From an uncultured Collinsella sp. (lineage in GTDB: Bacteria > Actinomycetota > Coriobacteriia > Coriobacteriales > Coriobacteriaceae): a stretch of 64,000 nucleotides of DNA. Location of the stretch: positions 1 through 64,000 of the forward strand of contig CABSYW010000001.1 of NCBI GenBank assembly GCA_902482035.1, written 5' to 3'. Position 1 is the stretch's first letter. Each line of letters starts with the position of its first letter. A program made the position numbers and the translations under genes. The notes under the pieces were generated by a model. It was not told where the DNA came from. It saw nothing but the letters and a program-made list of their open reading frames with translations, and made no database searches. Below, in pieces: positions 42,571-50,609 of this stretch.

Positions 42571-44898
42571 TTAAGCGGAAACTGCGGCGGAAGCGGTGTT
42601 GGTCTCGTCCTCGTCGGTCCAGGCGTGCTTAGGCATGGGACGGAAGATCTGGAAGAGCATCGCAACCAGCAGAACGATGGCTACAACCGTCCAAATACCA
42701 AACTGGCCAAGGACAAACAGGTTGTAGAACTGGTTGATGAACAGGCCGATCACCCAAGCGAAGGCGCACTCGTAGCCGATGGCAATCGCGGTCCACTTGC
42801 CGGAGTCCATCTGATTGCGGATAGTGCCCATGGCGGCAAAGCACGGAGCGCACAGCAGGTTAAAGGCACCAAAGGCAACGCAAGCGCCCATGGTCGGGAA
42901 CATGCCGGCAAACGCGGTCCACAGGCTCGGGTCGGTCTCGGCGGCGTCGGCCACGGACAGCAGCGAGCCGGCGGTGGCGACGACGTTCTCCTTGGCGACA
43001 AGGCCAGAGACAGTCAGCGCGGTTGCCTGCCAGGTGCTAAAGCCGAGCGGGGCAAAGATCCAGGCAACCAGGTTGCCGAGCATGGCAAGCACGGAGTAGT
43101 CCATGAACTCCTCGGGGATGCCGTCCATCGCAGGCAGGAAGCCGAAGGAACCGTTGTAGCTACCAAAGTTGGAGAGGAACCAAACGACGACGGTGGACGC
43201 AAAGATGACCGTGCCGGCCTTCTTGATAAAGGCGAAGCAGCGCCCCCACACGTGCAGCGCCCAAGAGCGGATCGCCGGGAAGTGGTAGGCAGGAAGCTCC
43301 ATAACAAACGGCGTCGGGCGGCCGGCGAAGAGCTTGGTCTTCTTGAGCATGAGGCCCGAGGCAATGACGGCAAAGACGCCCAGGAAGTAGAAGAGCGGGC
43401 TGATCCACGCAGCGGTGGTAGAAGAGTCGCCAATGATGGAACCCATAAGCAGGGCGATGATCGGCAGCTTGGCGCCGCAAGGGATGAACGTGGTGGTCAT
43501 GACCGTCATGCGGCGGTCCTTCTCGTTCTCGATGGTCTTGGTAGCCATGACGCCGGGGACGCCGCAGCCCGAGGACACGAGCATGGGGATAAAGGACTTA
43601 CCGGACAGGCCAAAGCGGCGGAACACGCGGTCCATGATGAAGGCGACGCGGGCCATGTAACCGCAGTCCTCCAAGAAAGACAGCATCACAAAGAGCAGGA
43701 ACATCTGCGGGACGAAGCCCATGATGGCGCCGATGCCAGCCACGATGCCGTCGCAGACCAGCGAATCGACGAGGCCACCGTCCTCGGTACCGCCCGCCAC
43801 GAGAGCGTCATGCACCGCGGTGGTGATACCCGGGACATAGGGGCCGTACTGTGCCGGGTCGACCGAGTCGGCGTTGTCGCCCGCAGCCTCAACAGCTGCG
43901 TCATAGGCGTCGCGACCCTGACCGAGCACGTACCAGCCGTCGGTGCCGAAGAGCTGGTCGTTGGTGAAGTCGGTCACCGTGCCGCCCAGGGTGGAAACGG
44001 CGATGTAGTACACGCAGAACATGATGACCACAAAGATCGGCAGGCCCAGGATACGGTTGGTAACCACGCGGTCGATCTTCTCGGAGGCGCTCATCTTGGC
44101 CGGAGCTTTGGTCATGCACTCGTCGATAATGTGGGCAATCACGCCATAGCGCTCGCCGGTGATGATGGACTCGGCGTCGTCGTCGCAATCCTGCTCGCAC
44201 TGGGCGACCAGCTGCTCGACGCGAGCGGCCTTCTCCTTGGTGAGGTTGATGAGCTTGCAGGCGTCCGCGTCGCGCTCAAACAGCTTGACAGCGTAGTAGC
44301 GACGCTTGTTGGCGGGAACGCTCGCCGGCAGGTTGTTCTCGATGTGGTCCAGAACGTCCTCGATGGAGGAATCGAACTTGTGCTCCGGCACCTGGCCCTT
44401 GGAAGCAGCAGACTTCTTGACCTGCTCGAACAGCTCCTTGATACCCTTGTTTTTAAGGGCCGAGATCATCATGACCGGGCAGCCAAGCTTCTTGGAAAGC
44501 TTGTCCGTGTCGATCTTGTCGCCGTTCTTCTCCACGAGGTCGGCCATGTTGAGGGCCACGACCACGGGCAGGCCGGTCTCGATAACCTGAAGCGCCAGGT
44601 ACAGGTTGCGCTCGAGGTTGGTGGCATCGACCACCTGGACAACGACATCGGGCTCGCCGCTCATGAGGTAGTCGCGCGAGCACTGCTCCTCGGGGCTGTA
44701 GGGGGAAAGCGAGTAGATGCCGGGGAGGTCCGTGATGGTAACGTTCTTGTCGCTTAGGAGCTTGGCTTCCTTTTTCTCAACCGTGACACCGGGCCAGTTG
44801 CCAACGTAGCCGTTGGCGCCGGTGATCAGGTTGAAAAGCGTGGTCTTGCCGCAGTTGGGGTTACCCGCCAGCGCGACATGGATCTGAGAATCCGCCAT
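42571..44898 (-). CDS. feoB: Ferrous iron transporter FeoB
   Basis: 775 residues; ATG at 44898 after GAAGGATTGA. The N-terminal GTPase domain has G1 GNPNCGKT (12-19), NWPGVTVEKKE, and G3-type LPGIYSLSPYSPEE. A helical GDI-like region and a membrane part with Gate motifs (SSGCGVPGVMATK; FIPCGAKLPI) follow. It imports Fe(II) across the membrane. A DtxR-like palindrome lies just upstream (44974-44993), and two FeoA genes precede it, a common anaerobe layout. C-terminus ends with a short polar tail. Confidence 0.97.
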   Translation of the reverse strand: MADSQIHVALAGNPNCGKTTLFNLITGANGYVGNWPGVTVEKKEAKLLSDKNVTITDLPGIYSLSPYSPEEQCSRDYLMSGEPDVVVQVVDATNLERNLYLALQVIETGLPVVVALNMADLVEKNGDKIDTDKLSKKLGCPVMMISALKNKGIKELFEQVKKSAASKGQVPEHKFDSSIEDVLDHIENNLPASVPANKRRYYAVKLFERDADACKLINLTKEKAARVEQLVAQCEQDCDDDAESIITGERYGVIAHIIDECMTKAPAKMSASEKIDRVVTNRILGLPIFVVIMFCVYYIAVSTLGGTVTDFTNDQLFGTDGWYVLGQGRDAYDAAVEAAGDNADSVDPAQYGPYVPGITTAVHDALVAGGTEDGGLVDSLVCDGIVAGIGAIMGFVPQMFLLFVMLSFLEDCGYMARVAFIMDRVFRRFGLSGKSFIPMLVSSGCGVPGVMATKTIENEKDRRMTVMTTTFIPCGAKLPIIALLMGSIIGDSSTTAAWISPLFYFLGVFAVIASGLMLKKTKLFAGRPTPFVMELPAYHFPAIRSWALHVWGRCFAFIKKAGTVIFASTVVVWFLSNFGSYNGSFGFLPAMDGIPEEFMDYSVLAMLGNLVAWIFAPLGFSTWQATALTVSGLVAKENVVATAGSLLSVADAAETDPSLWTAFAGMFPTMGACVAFGAFNLLCAPCFAAMGTIRNQMDSGKWTAIAIGYECAFAWVIGLFINQFYNLFVLGQFGIWTVVAIVLLVAMLFQIFRPMPKHAWTDEDETNTASAAVSA

Positions 44899-44973
44899 TC
44901 AATCCTTCTTCCTTGTGTGCCCGCGCTGTCATCTCCGAGCGGGCTGGATATTGTGCTTCAACGTTGCATTGCT

Positions 44974-44993
44974 AAGTTAGAAAAACCTAACTT
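44974..44993 (-). promoter_or_regulatory. Candidate iron-regulator site upstream of feoB
   Basis: AAGTTAG (44974-44980) and CTAACTT (44987-44993) form an inverted repeat resembling half-sites of DtxR/IdeR-type boxes. It lies between feoA and feoB. Confidence 0.5.
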
Positions 44994-45021
44994 TACCTGC
45001 AAGAATACATGCCGCTGGCCC

Positions 45022-45243
45022 TTACTGGACCTCGACGACGGCAGCCTCCTCCTTGCGGATGGAAAGCTCGTAGCCGCGCACGTTGATCTCGACCGGATCG
45101 CCGAGCGGTGCAACCTTTACGACCTTAAACGACGTGCCCTTGATGAGCCCCAGGTCCATAAGGTGGCGGCGAAGTGCGCCCTCACCGTGAAGCTTGACGA
45201 TGGTGGAGCTCTCGCCCACCTTAACGTCACCCAACGTCTTCAT
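45022..45243 (-). CDS. feoA: FeoA-family protein (second copy)
   Basis: 73 residues; ATG at 45243 with AAAGGGGACAAGTAC. The SH3-like beta-barrel of FeoA is recognisable: LRRHLMDLGLIKGTSFKVVKVAPLGDPVEI, then GYELSIRKEEAAVVEV. FeoA is a cytoplasmic accessory of FeoB. It lies between the other feoA and feoB, all on one strand. Confidence 0.93.
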   Translation of the reverse strand: MKTLGDVKVGESSTIVKLHGEGALRRHLMDLGLIKGTSFKVVKVAPLGDPVEINVRGYELSIRKEEAAVVEVQ

Positions 45244-45282
45244 GTACTTGTCCCCCTTTCAGTTTTTGCGGAATGTTGCGAA

Positions 45283-45525
45283 CTAACCGACGGTCATGAT
45301 GTGCATGGCGACCTTGGAATCGATGCCAAAGCGAGCGCCCAGCACCGTGACGATGATGTTGGCGCCACTCGAGCTCACCACGTGGATCTCGCTGCCCTCG
45401 ACAAAGCCGAGGTCCTTGAGGTGGTGCTTCATGTCCTCATTGCCCTTTACACGAGACACGCGCACGGTTTCGCCCGCCTTTACCATCGAAAGCGGCATGG
45501 CCGGCATCTGCGGTCCGCAAGACAT
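45283..45525 (-). CDS. feoA: FeoA-family protein (first copy)
   Basis: 80 residues; ATG at 45525 with AGGAGCTCACTC. It has the FeoA SH3-like pattern (MKHHLKDLGFVEGSEIHVVS...GARFGIDSKVAMHIMTV) after an N-terminal extension with one Cys (MSCGPQMPAMPLSMVKAGE). The two FeoA proteins differ enough to suggest distinct partners or a heteromeric complex. First gene of the feo operon, beneath the 45569-45622 inverted repeat. Confidence 0.92.
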   Translation of the reverse strand: MSCGPQMPAMPLSMVKAGETVRVSRVKGNEDMKHHLKDLGFVEGSEIHVVSSSGANIIVTVLGARFGIDSKVAMHIMTVG

Positions 45526-45568
45526 GAGTGAGCTCCTAACGTCAGTTCGTCCTCAACATCGACGCAGC

Positions 45569-45622
45569 AAAAGTTAACCACGTCTATGTTCGCTATAGTA
45601 AACTAGCACGTGGTTAACTTTT
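45569..45622 (-). promoter_or_regulatory. feo operon promoter bracketed by 15-bp inverted repeats
   Basis: AAAAGTTAACCACGT (45569-45583) and its exact complement (45608-45622) flank 24 bases that contain TACTAT on the minus strand, a likely -10 element. Each arm includes GTTAACC, similar to an iron-box half-site. Binding at both arms would occlude the promoter. Confidence 0.65.
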
Positions 45623-45674
45623 TGGAAAGGGTCCCCATTTAGATTTCGAAAAAGTTTCCTATACGAAACAAAAA

Positions 45675-45705
45675 GGCGCGGCAAAGAGCTGTCCTTTGCC
45701 GCGCC
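45675..45705 (-). terminator. Terminator of the HPr gene
   Basis: A 12-bp perfect stem (45675-45686 with 45694-45705, GGCGCGGCAAAG) followed by TTTTTGTTT on the minus strand, ten bases after the stop. Confidence 0.92.
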
Positions 45706-45714
45706 CTGTCATGC

Positions 45715-45963
45715 TTAGAGCGAGAGGTTTCTGATCGATGTGACGCAGGAGGCCTCATCCACGCCCGAAACGCGGAACACGATGTCTTCGCCACATTCGC
45801 CGTAGAGAGCCATGAGCCCCATCACATCGCGGCCGTCGGTATGGCGATCGCCAATGCTGACCGATACGTTGCTACGATGCTTGGCAATAATGTCATAGAG
45901 CAGCGCAACCGGGCGGGCATGCAATCCCAACGGATCTTTAATCGTCTTTGTAAACTCGACCAT
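45715..45963 (-). CDS. HPr-like phosphocarrier protein with Asp at the Ser46 position
   Basis: 82 residues; ATG at 45963 follows GGGAGGGGAC, and the longer frame upstream has no ribosome site. The active-site motif PLGLHARPVALL places His15 exactly as in canonical HPr. The regulatory segment normally KSIMGVMSL reads RDVMGLMAL, so the Ser46 phosphorylated by HPr kinase in Firmicutes is Asp46 here. HPr carries phosphate in the PTS and, when Ser46 is phosphorylated, acts in catabolite control. This copy could be insensitive to HPr kinase or mimic the phospho-form. No other PTS gene lies in the window. Confidence 0.88.
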   Translation of the reverse strand: MVEFTKTIKDPLGLHARPVALLYDIIAKHRSNVSVSIGDRHTDGRDVMGLMALYGECGEDIVFRVSGVDEASCVTSIRNLSL

Positions 45964-46052
45964 GTCCCCTCCCACGACGTCGCACATTCGGCCGGCAAAC
46001 CCAGCCACGTGGTAGTTATTGTACGTTACCGGCGCACCCCCGTCCCACAAAA

Positions 46053-46083
46053 AACGAGGGAAGGCACGTGTCCTTCCCTCGTT
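46053..46083 (-). terminator. Terminator of aspS
   Basis: A 12-bp perfect stem (46053-46064 with 46072-46083, AACGAGGGAAGG) followed by TTTTTTGTGGG on the minus strand. Confidence 0.92.
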
Positions 46084-46106
46084 ACGGGCAATATGTAGCC
46101 GCTTGC

Positions 46107-47894
46107 CTACATCAAGCGCAGGCTGACGTCCTTGAGCTGGGCGCCGCTAACGGCACTCGGGGCGCCCGACATGAGGTCGGAGCCGCTGGCCGTCTTGGGG
46201 AACGCCATGACGTCGCGGATGGAGTCGGAACCGGTGAGCAGCATGCACACGCGGTCCAGGCCCAGAGCAAAACCGCCCATCGGGGGCGCACCAAACTTGA
46301 GCGCCTCCATGAGGAAGCCGAACTGCGACTCGGCGCGCTCCTCGGTAAAGCCCAGGAGCTTGAGCATGGACATCTGCATCTCGGCGTTGTGGATACGCAT
46401 ACCGCCGCCGCCGGCCTCAAAGCCGTCCATGACAAAGTCGTAGGTGCACGAACCGGCTGCCAGCGGGTCGGCCTCGATCTTGGCGATGTCGGTCTCGGTC
46501 GGCAGGGTGAAGGGCTGGTGCTCGGCAGCGTAGGCCTTGCGGTCCTCATCCCAGTGGAACAGCGGGAAGTTGACGACCCACAGGAAGTCGTGGCCCTCGC
46601 GCTTGATCTCGAGCGCGTTGGCCATGTGGGAACGCATGCCGCCCAGGATCTCGTCGGAGAGCAGGCGCGGGCCGGCGGCGAACATCACAAGGTCGCCGGG
46701 CTCGACGTCCATGCGCTCGCGCAGAGCGGCCATCTCCTCGTCCGAGAAGAACTTGACGATGGGGCTGTTGATGGAGCCGTCCTCGCGGAAGGCGATCCAG
46801 GCCAAGCCCTTGGCGCCAAACGTGGAGGCCACGCCGGCGAGCTTATCGATCTTGGCACGTGCCCAGGCACCGGCGCCCTTGGCGTTGATAGCCTTGACGA
46901 CAGAGCCCTCCTCGTTTGCGGCAGTCGCAAAGACCTTGAACTTGGAGTTGGCGAAGATGTCGGTCAGGTCGACCAAGTGCATGCCATAGCGGGTATCGGG
47001 CTTGTCGGAGCCATAGGTGTCCATGGCCTCCCAGTAGTTCATGCGACGCAGCGGCGTGGGCATCTCGACACCCATGCGGCCGAAGGCATCGGCCAGGACC
47101 TCTTCGAGCGCGCTCATGACGTCATTCTGGTCCACGAAGGACATCTCAATATCGACCTGGGTGAACTCGGGCTGACGGTCGGCACGCAAGTCCTCGTCGC
47201 GGAAGCACTTGGCAACCTGGTAGTAGCGCTCGACGCCACCGACCATAAGCAGCTGCTTCAGGAGCTGCGGGGACTGCGGCAGGGCATAGAAGTTGCCCGG
47301 CTGGATGCGGCTGGGGACGATGAAGTCGCGGGCGCCCTCGGGCGTAGACTTGAACAGGGAGGGCGTCTCGACCTCCATGAACTCACGGTTGTGCAGCGCC
47401 TCGCGAATGGCAAAGGTAAAGTCGGAGCGCAGCTTGAGGTTGGCCATCATCTCGGGACGACGAAGGTCCAGATAGCGATAGCGCAGGCGGGTGTCCTCGC
47501 TGGTCTCGATGCCGTCCTCGATTTGGAACGGCGGGGTGACGGACGTGTTGAGCACCTCGGCGTGGTCGGTCAGGACCTCGATCTCGCCGGTCGCGAGCTT
47601 GGTGTTGGTGGTCTCCTCGCCACGGGCGCGCACGACGCCGTGAATCTTGATGGGCCACTCGGGACGCATGGTCTCGGCGATCTTAAAGGCATCGCCGTCG
47701 GAGTGCTCGGGGTCGAAGGTGAGCTGCGTGATGCCCTCGCGGTCGCGAAGGTCGCAGAAGATAAGGCCGCCGTGGTCGCGGCGACGGCTCACCCAACCGG
47801 TGAGGGTGACCTCTTCGCCCACGTTCTCGAAGCGAAGCTCGCCGCAGGTACGGGTGTGCATGGAATGCTCATCGATGGGACGGGTCTGGCTCAT
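46107..47894 (-). CDS. aspS: Aspartyl-tRNA synthetase (bacterial type)
   Basis: 595 residues, normal bacterial length; ATG at 47894 after AAAGGAGGATCACTGGT. An N-terminal OB-fold anticodon-binding domain (about 15-105) is followed by class II core motifs: RYRYLDLRRP (motif 1 region), FRDEDLRADRQPEFTQVD (motif 2) and GLDRVCMLLTG (motif 3), with the GAD insertion between motifs 2 and 3 typical of bacteria. It charges tRNA-Asp; whether it also charges tRNA-Asn cannot be decided from this window. Single-gene transcription unit. Confidence 0.97.
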   Translation of the reverse strand: MSQTRPIDEHSMHTRTCGELRFENVGEEVTLTGWVSRRRDHGGLIFCDLRDREGITQLTFDPEHSDGDAFKIAETMRPEWPIKIHGVVRARGEETTNTKLATGEIEVLTDHAEVLNTSVTPPFQIEDGIETSEDTRLRYRYLDLRRPEMMANLKLRSDFTFAIREALHNREFMEVETPSLFKSTPEGARDFIVPSRIQPGNFYALPQSPQLLKQLLMVGGVERYYQVAKCFRDEDLRADRQPEFTQVDIEMSFVDQNDVMSALEEVLADAFGRMGVEMPTPLRRMNYWEAMDTYGSDKPDTRYGMHLVDLTDIFANSKFKVFATAANEEGSVVKAINAKGAGAWARAKIDKLAGVASTFGAKGLAWIAFREDGSINSPIVKFFSDEEMAALRERMDVEPGDLVMFAAGPRLLSDEILGGMRSHMANALEIKREGHDFLWVVNFPLFHWDEDRKAYAAEHQPFTLPTETDIAKIEADPLAAGSCTYDFVMDGFEAGGGGMRIHNAEMQMSMLKLLGFTEERAESQFGFLMEALKFGAPPMGGFALGLDRVCMLLTGSDSIRDVMAFPKTASGSDLMSGAPSAVSGAQLKDVSLRLM

Positions 47895-48150
47895 ACCAGT
47901 GATCCTCCTTTATGGATCTGTGCCGCCCCGTGTCGTTCCGGGCGGCGTCGTACAGATTTGCCCAGCCTGCGTAAACCGCGCAGCCAGACATGGCGTTCTA
48001 TCTTATCGCACCTGTGTCGATGTGCCGCGGAAAAGTAGCTCCTGCCCAAAGACTTGACGGAGACGAAACAATTGACGCACCGCGGCACCCGCCCGCGCTC
48101 GTCACGTGCGACAATATGCCCCAATAAAACAGCACTCGGAAAGGCCCGCC
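47895..48150. other. Divergent region between aspS and serB
   Basis: 256 bases. A 9-bp inverted repeat (GTGCCGCGG near 48024 with CCGCGGCAC near 48080) brackets two TTGACG sequences that could be plus-strand -35 elements; no convincing -10 at the right distance. Nothing else stands out. Confidence 0.3.
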
Positions 48151-48786
48151 ATGACTGCACGCCTCATCGTTATGGATATCGACTCCACGCTCATCAACCA
48201 GGAGGTCATCGACCTGTTGGGCGAGGAGGCCGGCGTAGGCGAGCAAGTTGCGCAAATCACCGATCGCGCTATGCGCGGCGAGCTGGACTTTAGGCAAGCG
48301 CTCGAGAAGCGCGTGGGGCTGCTCGCCGGCCTGGACGAGAGCGTGTTCGAGCGCACCTTTGAGCGCGTGACGTTTACCCCCGGCGCGTTGGAGCTTGTGC
48401 GCTCGGCACACAGCAAGGGCTGGAAGGTCGGCGTGGTGAGCGGCGGCTTCCACGAGGCCGCCGACAAGATCGTGGCCGCCGCGGGCATCGACTTCTGCCT
48501 GGCTAACCGCCTGGAGGTCGTGGACGGCAAGCTCACCGGTAAGTTGGCGGCAGACATTGTGACCAAGGAGTCCAAGCTCATCCAGCTGCTGGATTGGGCA
48601 GTCGAGTGCGGTGTCGATATGGCCCATACCGTCGCGATCGGTGACGGCGCCAACGACATCCCCATGATTCAGGCCGCAGGCACGGGCATCGCATTTTGCG
48701 CCAAGCCCAAGACGCGCGAGGCCGCCCCATTTGCCATCGACGAGCGCAACCTGATGCTCGCCATGGACATCATCCTGCGCGACTAG
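48151..48786 (+). CDS. serB: Phosphoserine phosphatase (HAD family)
   Basis: 211 residues. ATG at 48151 after GGAAAGGCCCGCC; the open frame extends 15 codons upstream without a ribosome site. HAD motifs: DxDST (Asp9, Asp11; MDIDSTLINQE), VVSGGF (motif II Ser), Lys in LTGKL/TKESK, and GDGANDIPM (motif IV). Hydrolyses phosphoserine to serine, the last step of serine synthesis. It lacks the N-terminal ACT domains of longer SerB proteins. The larB cluster follows 116 bases later. Confidence 0.9.
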   Translation: MTARLIVMDIDSTLINQEVIDLLGEEAGVGEQVAQITDRAMRGELDFRQALEKRVGLLAGLDESVFERTFERVTFTPGALELVRSAHSKGWKVGVVSGGFHEAADKIVAAAGIDFCLANRLEVVDGKLTGKLAADIVTKESKLIQLLDWAVECGVDMAHTVAIGDGANDIPMIQAAGTGIAFCAKPKTREAAPFAIDERNLMLAMDIILRD

Positions 48787-48810
48787 TCAGTTTGCCTCAC
48801 AACTTCATCT

Positions 48811-48858
48811 AATCTGACATGTCAGATTTCCGAACAATTATGCTCTAATGTTCGGAAA
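48811..48858 (+). promoter_or_regulatory. larB promoter overlapped by two palindromes
   Basis: AATCTGACATGTCAGATT (48811-48828) is an 18-base perfect palindrome. TTCCGAACA (48828-48836) pairs with TGTTCGGAA (48849-48857). TATGCT (48839-48844) between the latter arms is a likely -10 element, with CTGACA (48814-48819) a possible -35. Regulator binding would block the promoter; the TetR protein encoded at the end of this operon is a candidate. Confidence 0.6.
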
Positions 48859-48902
48859 CAACCCTTCGCGTGCTAAACTTTTCTGCGTCGAAGGGAACTT
48901 AT

Positions 48903-49685
48903 ATGGACAAACGAGATCTTGAGCAATTGCTAAGTGACGTGGCAGACGGAAGCATTATGCCGGCCGATGCCCTCACGCACATCCAGACGGCGCCGACCGC
49001 CGACCTGGGCTTTGCACAGCTCGATCTTTCGCGCGGGGTGCGCCAGGGAGCCGGCGAGGTTGTCTACGGTGCCGGTAAAACCGCCGAGCAGATTACCGCC
49101 ATTATCGAAGCGCTGCGCGATGCCGGCCAGGAGCGCGTCCTGGTCACGCGCCTGGACAGCGAAAAAGCAGCCCGTACCTCGGAGCTCCTCGGCAACGGCA
49201 TCGACCTGGGATATATCCCGAACGCACAGCTCGCCCTCGTGGGCGGCAAGCCCTCCCCTACTGGCAACGGACGCATCGTCGTCGCCTGCGCCGGCACGAG
49301 CGACTTGCCCGTCGCCGAGGAAGCCGCGTTGACGGCCGAATTCTATGGCAACGAGGTCGACCGCCTCTACGACGTGGGTGTTGCCGGCCTGCACCGCCTG
49401 CTCGCGCATGCCGAGGAACTTGCACAGGCGCAGGTGGTCATCGCCATCGCCGGCATGGAGGGCGCGTTGGCGAGCGTTGTCGGCGGCCTGGTGAGCTGTC
49501 CGGTCATCGCCGTTCCCACCAGCGTGGGCTACGGCGCAAGTTTTGGTGGCGTAGCCGCACTGCTCGCCATGCTCAACTCCTGTGCCAGCGGCGTATCGGT
49601 CGTCAATATCGACAACGGCTTTGGTGCCGCCTACCAGGCAAGTCTTATCAATCATCTGAGCGCCGGCACACCCCGCGCCCGCTAA
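48903..49685 (+). CDS. larB: LarB, pyridinium-3,5-biscarboxylic acid mononucleotide synthase
   Basis: 260 residues; ATG at 48903 with AAGGGAAC. LarB carboxylates and hydrolyses nicotinic acid adenine dinucleotide to start synthesis of the nickel-pincer nucleotide of lactate racemase. The PurE-like C-terminal half is clear: VACAGTSDLPVAEEAA (about 125-140), VIAIAGMEGALASVVGGL and PTSVGYGASFGGVAALLAMLNSC. First gene of larB-larC-tetR, with larC starting 11 bases after its stop. Confidence 0.95.
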   Translation: MDKRDLEQLLSDVADGSIMPADALTHIQTAPTADLGFAQLDLSRGVRQGAGEVVYGAGKTAEQITAIIEALRDAGQERVLVTRLDSEKAARTSELLGNGIDLGYIPNAQLALVGGKPSPTGNGRIVVACAGTSDLPVAEEAALTAEFYGNEVDRLYDVGVAGLHRLLAHAEELAQAQVVIAIAGMEGALASVVGGLVSCPVIAVPTSVGYGASFGGVAALLAMLNSCASGVSVVNIDNGFGAAYQASLINHLSAGTPRAR

Positions 49686-49695
49686 GGAGCATTCC

Positions 49696-50607
49696 ATGTC
49701 CAATCATCAGCACACGCTTATCATCGACGGCACCTCGGGCATCAGCGGCGACATGACTGTCGCGGCCCTGCTCGACCTGGGCGCCAGCGAGGAGCACCTG
49801 CGCGAACAGCTCGCTACGCTGCCGGTCGACGGCTTTACGATCGCCGTCACGCGTGCAAACAAGCATGGCATCGACGCCTGTGATTTTGACGTCCAGCTTG
49901 CAGAGGAGCTCGAGAACCACGACCACGATATGGCCTGGCTCTACGGCAACGAAGCAGCTGCCGAGCACACGCACGAGCACGAGCACCACCATCATGAGCA
50001 CGACGAGCACAGTCACTGCCACGAACATGATCATGAGGCCCACGGCCATGACCACGAGGGCCATCATCACGCCCACCACCATCACCACCGTTCTTTGGCG
50101 GACGTCACTGCTATCATCGACGGCTCGCAGCTAAGCGATGGCGCCAAGCGTCGTGCGCTCGCCATCTTTACCGCGCTCGCCGCCGCCGAGGCAAAGGCCC
50201 ACGGCAAAACGCCCGAGACCGTCATGTTCCACGAGGTGGGCGCCGTCGACTCCATCGTTGACATCTGCTCGGTCGCCATCTGCCTCGATGACCTGGGCAT
50301 CGAGGATATTGTCGTCGAGTCGCTCTCCGAGGGCCACGGAACCATCCACTGTGCCCACGGCCTTATGCCCATTCCCGTCCCCGCTGTCGTCAACCTGTGC
50401 CAGGCGGGCAATATCGCCCTCATGCCTGCACCAGTCGCTGGCGAGCTCGTGACGCCCACGGGCGCCGCCATCGTCACCGCGCTGCGTACGTCCGACCAAC
50501 TGCCCTCACGCTACCACATCGAAGCCGTCGGCTACGGCGCCGGCAAGCGCCCCTACGAGGGTTGCTCCGGCACGCTCCGCTGTCTGCTCGTTCACGTGGA
50601 TGCATAG
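49696..50607 (+). CDS. larC: LarC1-type nickel insertion protein, lacking the LarC2 domain
   Basis: 303 residues. LarC inserts nickel into the pincer nucleotide in a CTP-dependent step. Visible: DGTSGISGDM at the N-terminus, a His-rich metal-binding loop (about 88-132, more than half His/Asp/Glu), MFHEVGAVDSIVDI and ELVTPTGAAIV. The protein stops at YGAGKRPYEGCSG...LVHVDA, where LarC1 normally continues into LarC2. The stop at 50605-50607 is 2 bases before tetR, in another frame, so no LarC2 reading frame or frameshift product fits here. LarC2 may be encoded elsewhere or be dispensable. Confidence 0.9.
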   Translation: MSNHQHTLIIDGTSGISGDMTVAALLDLGASEEHLREQLATLPVDGFTIAVTRANKHGIDACDFDVQLAEELENHDHDMAWLYGNEAAAEHTHEHEHHHHEHDEHSHCHEHDHEAHGHDHEGHHHAHHHHHRSLADVTAIIDGSQLSDGAKRRALAIFTALAAAEAKAHGKTPETVMFHEVGAVDSIVDICSVAICLDDLGIEDIVVESLSEGHGTIHCAHGLMPIPVPAVVNLCQAGNIALMPAPVAGELVTPTGAAIVTALRTSDQLPSRYHIEAVGYGAGKRPYEGCSGTLRCLLVHVDA

Positions 50608-50609
50608 CC

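Noticed and set aside
49966..50096. His/Glu/Asp-rich low-complexity stretch that looks like a repeat array
   Set aside because: It is the metal-binding loop of LarC, in frame and expected for a nickel insertase.
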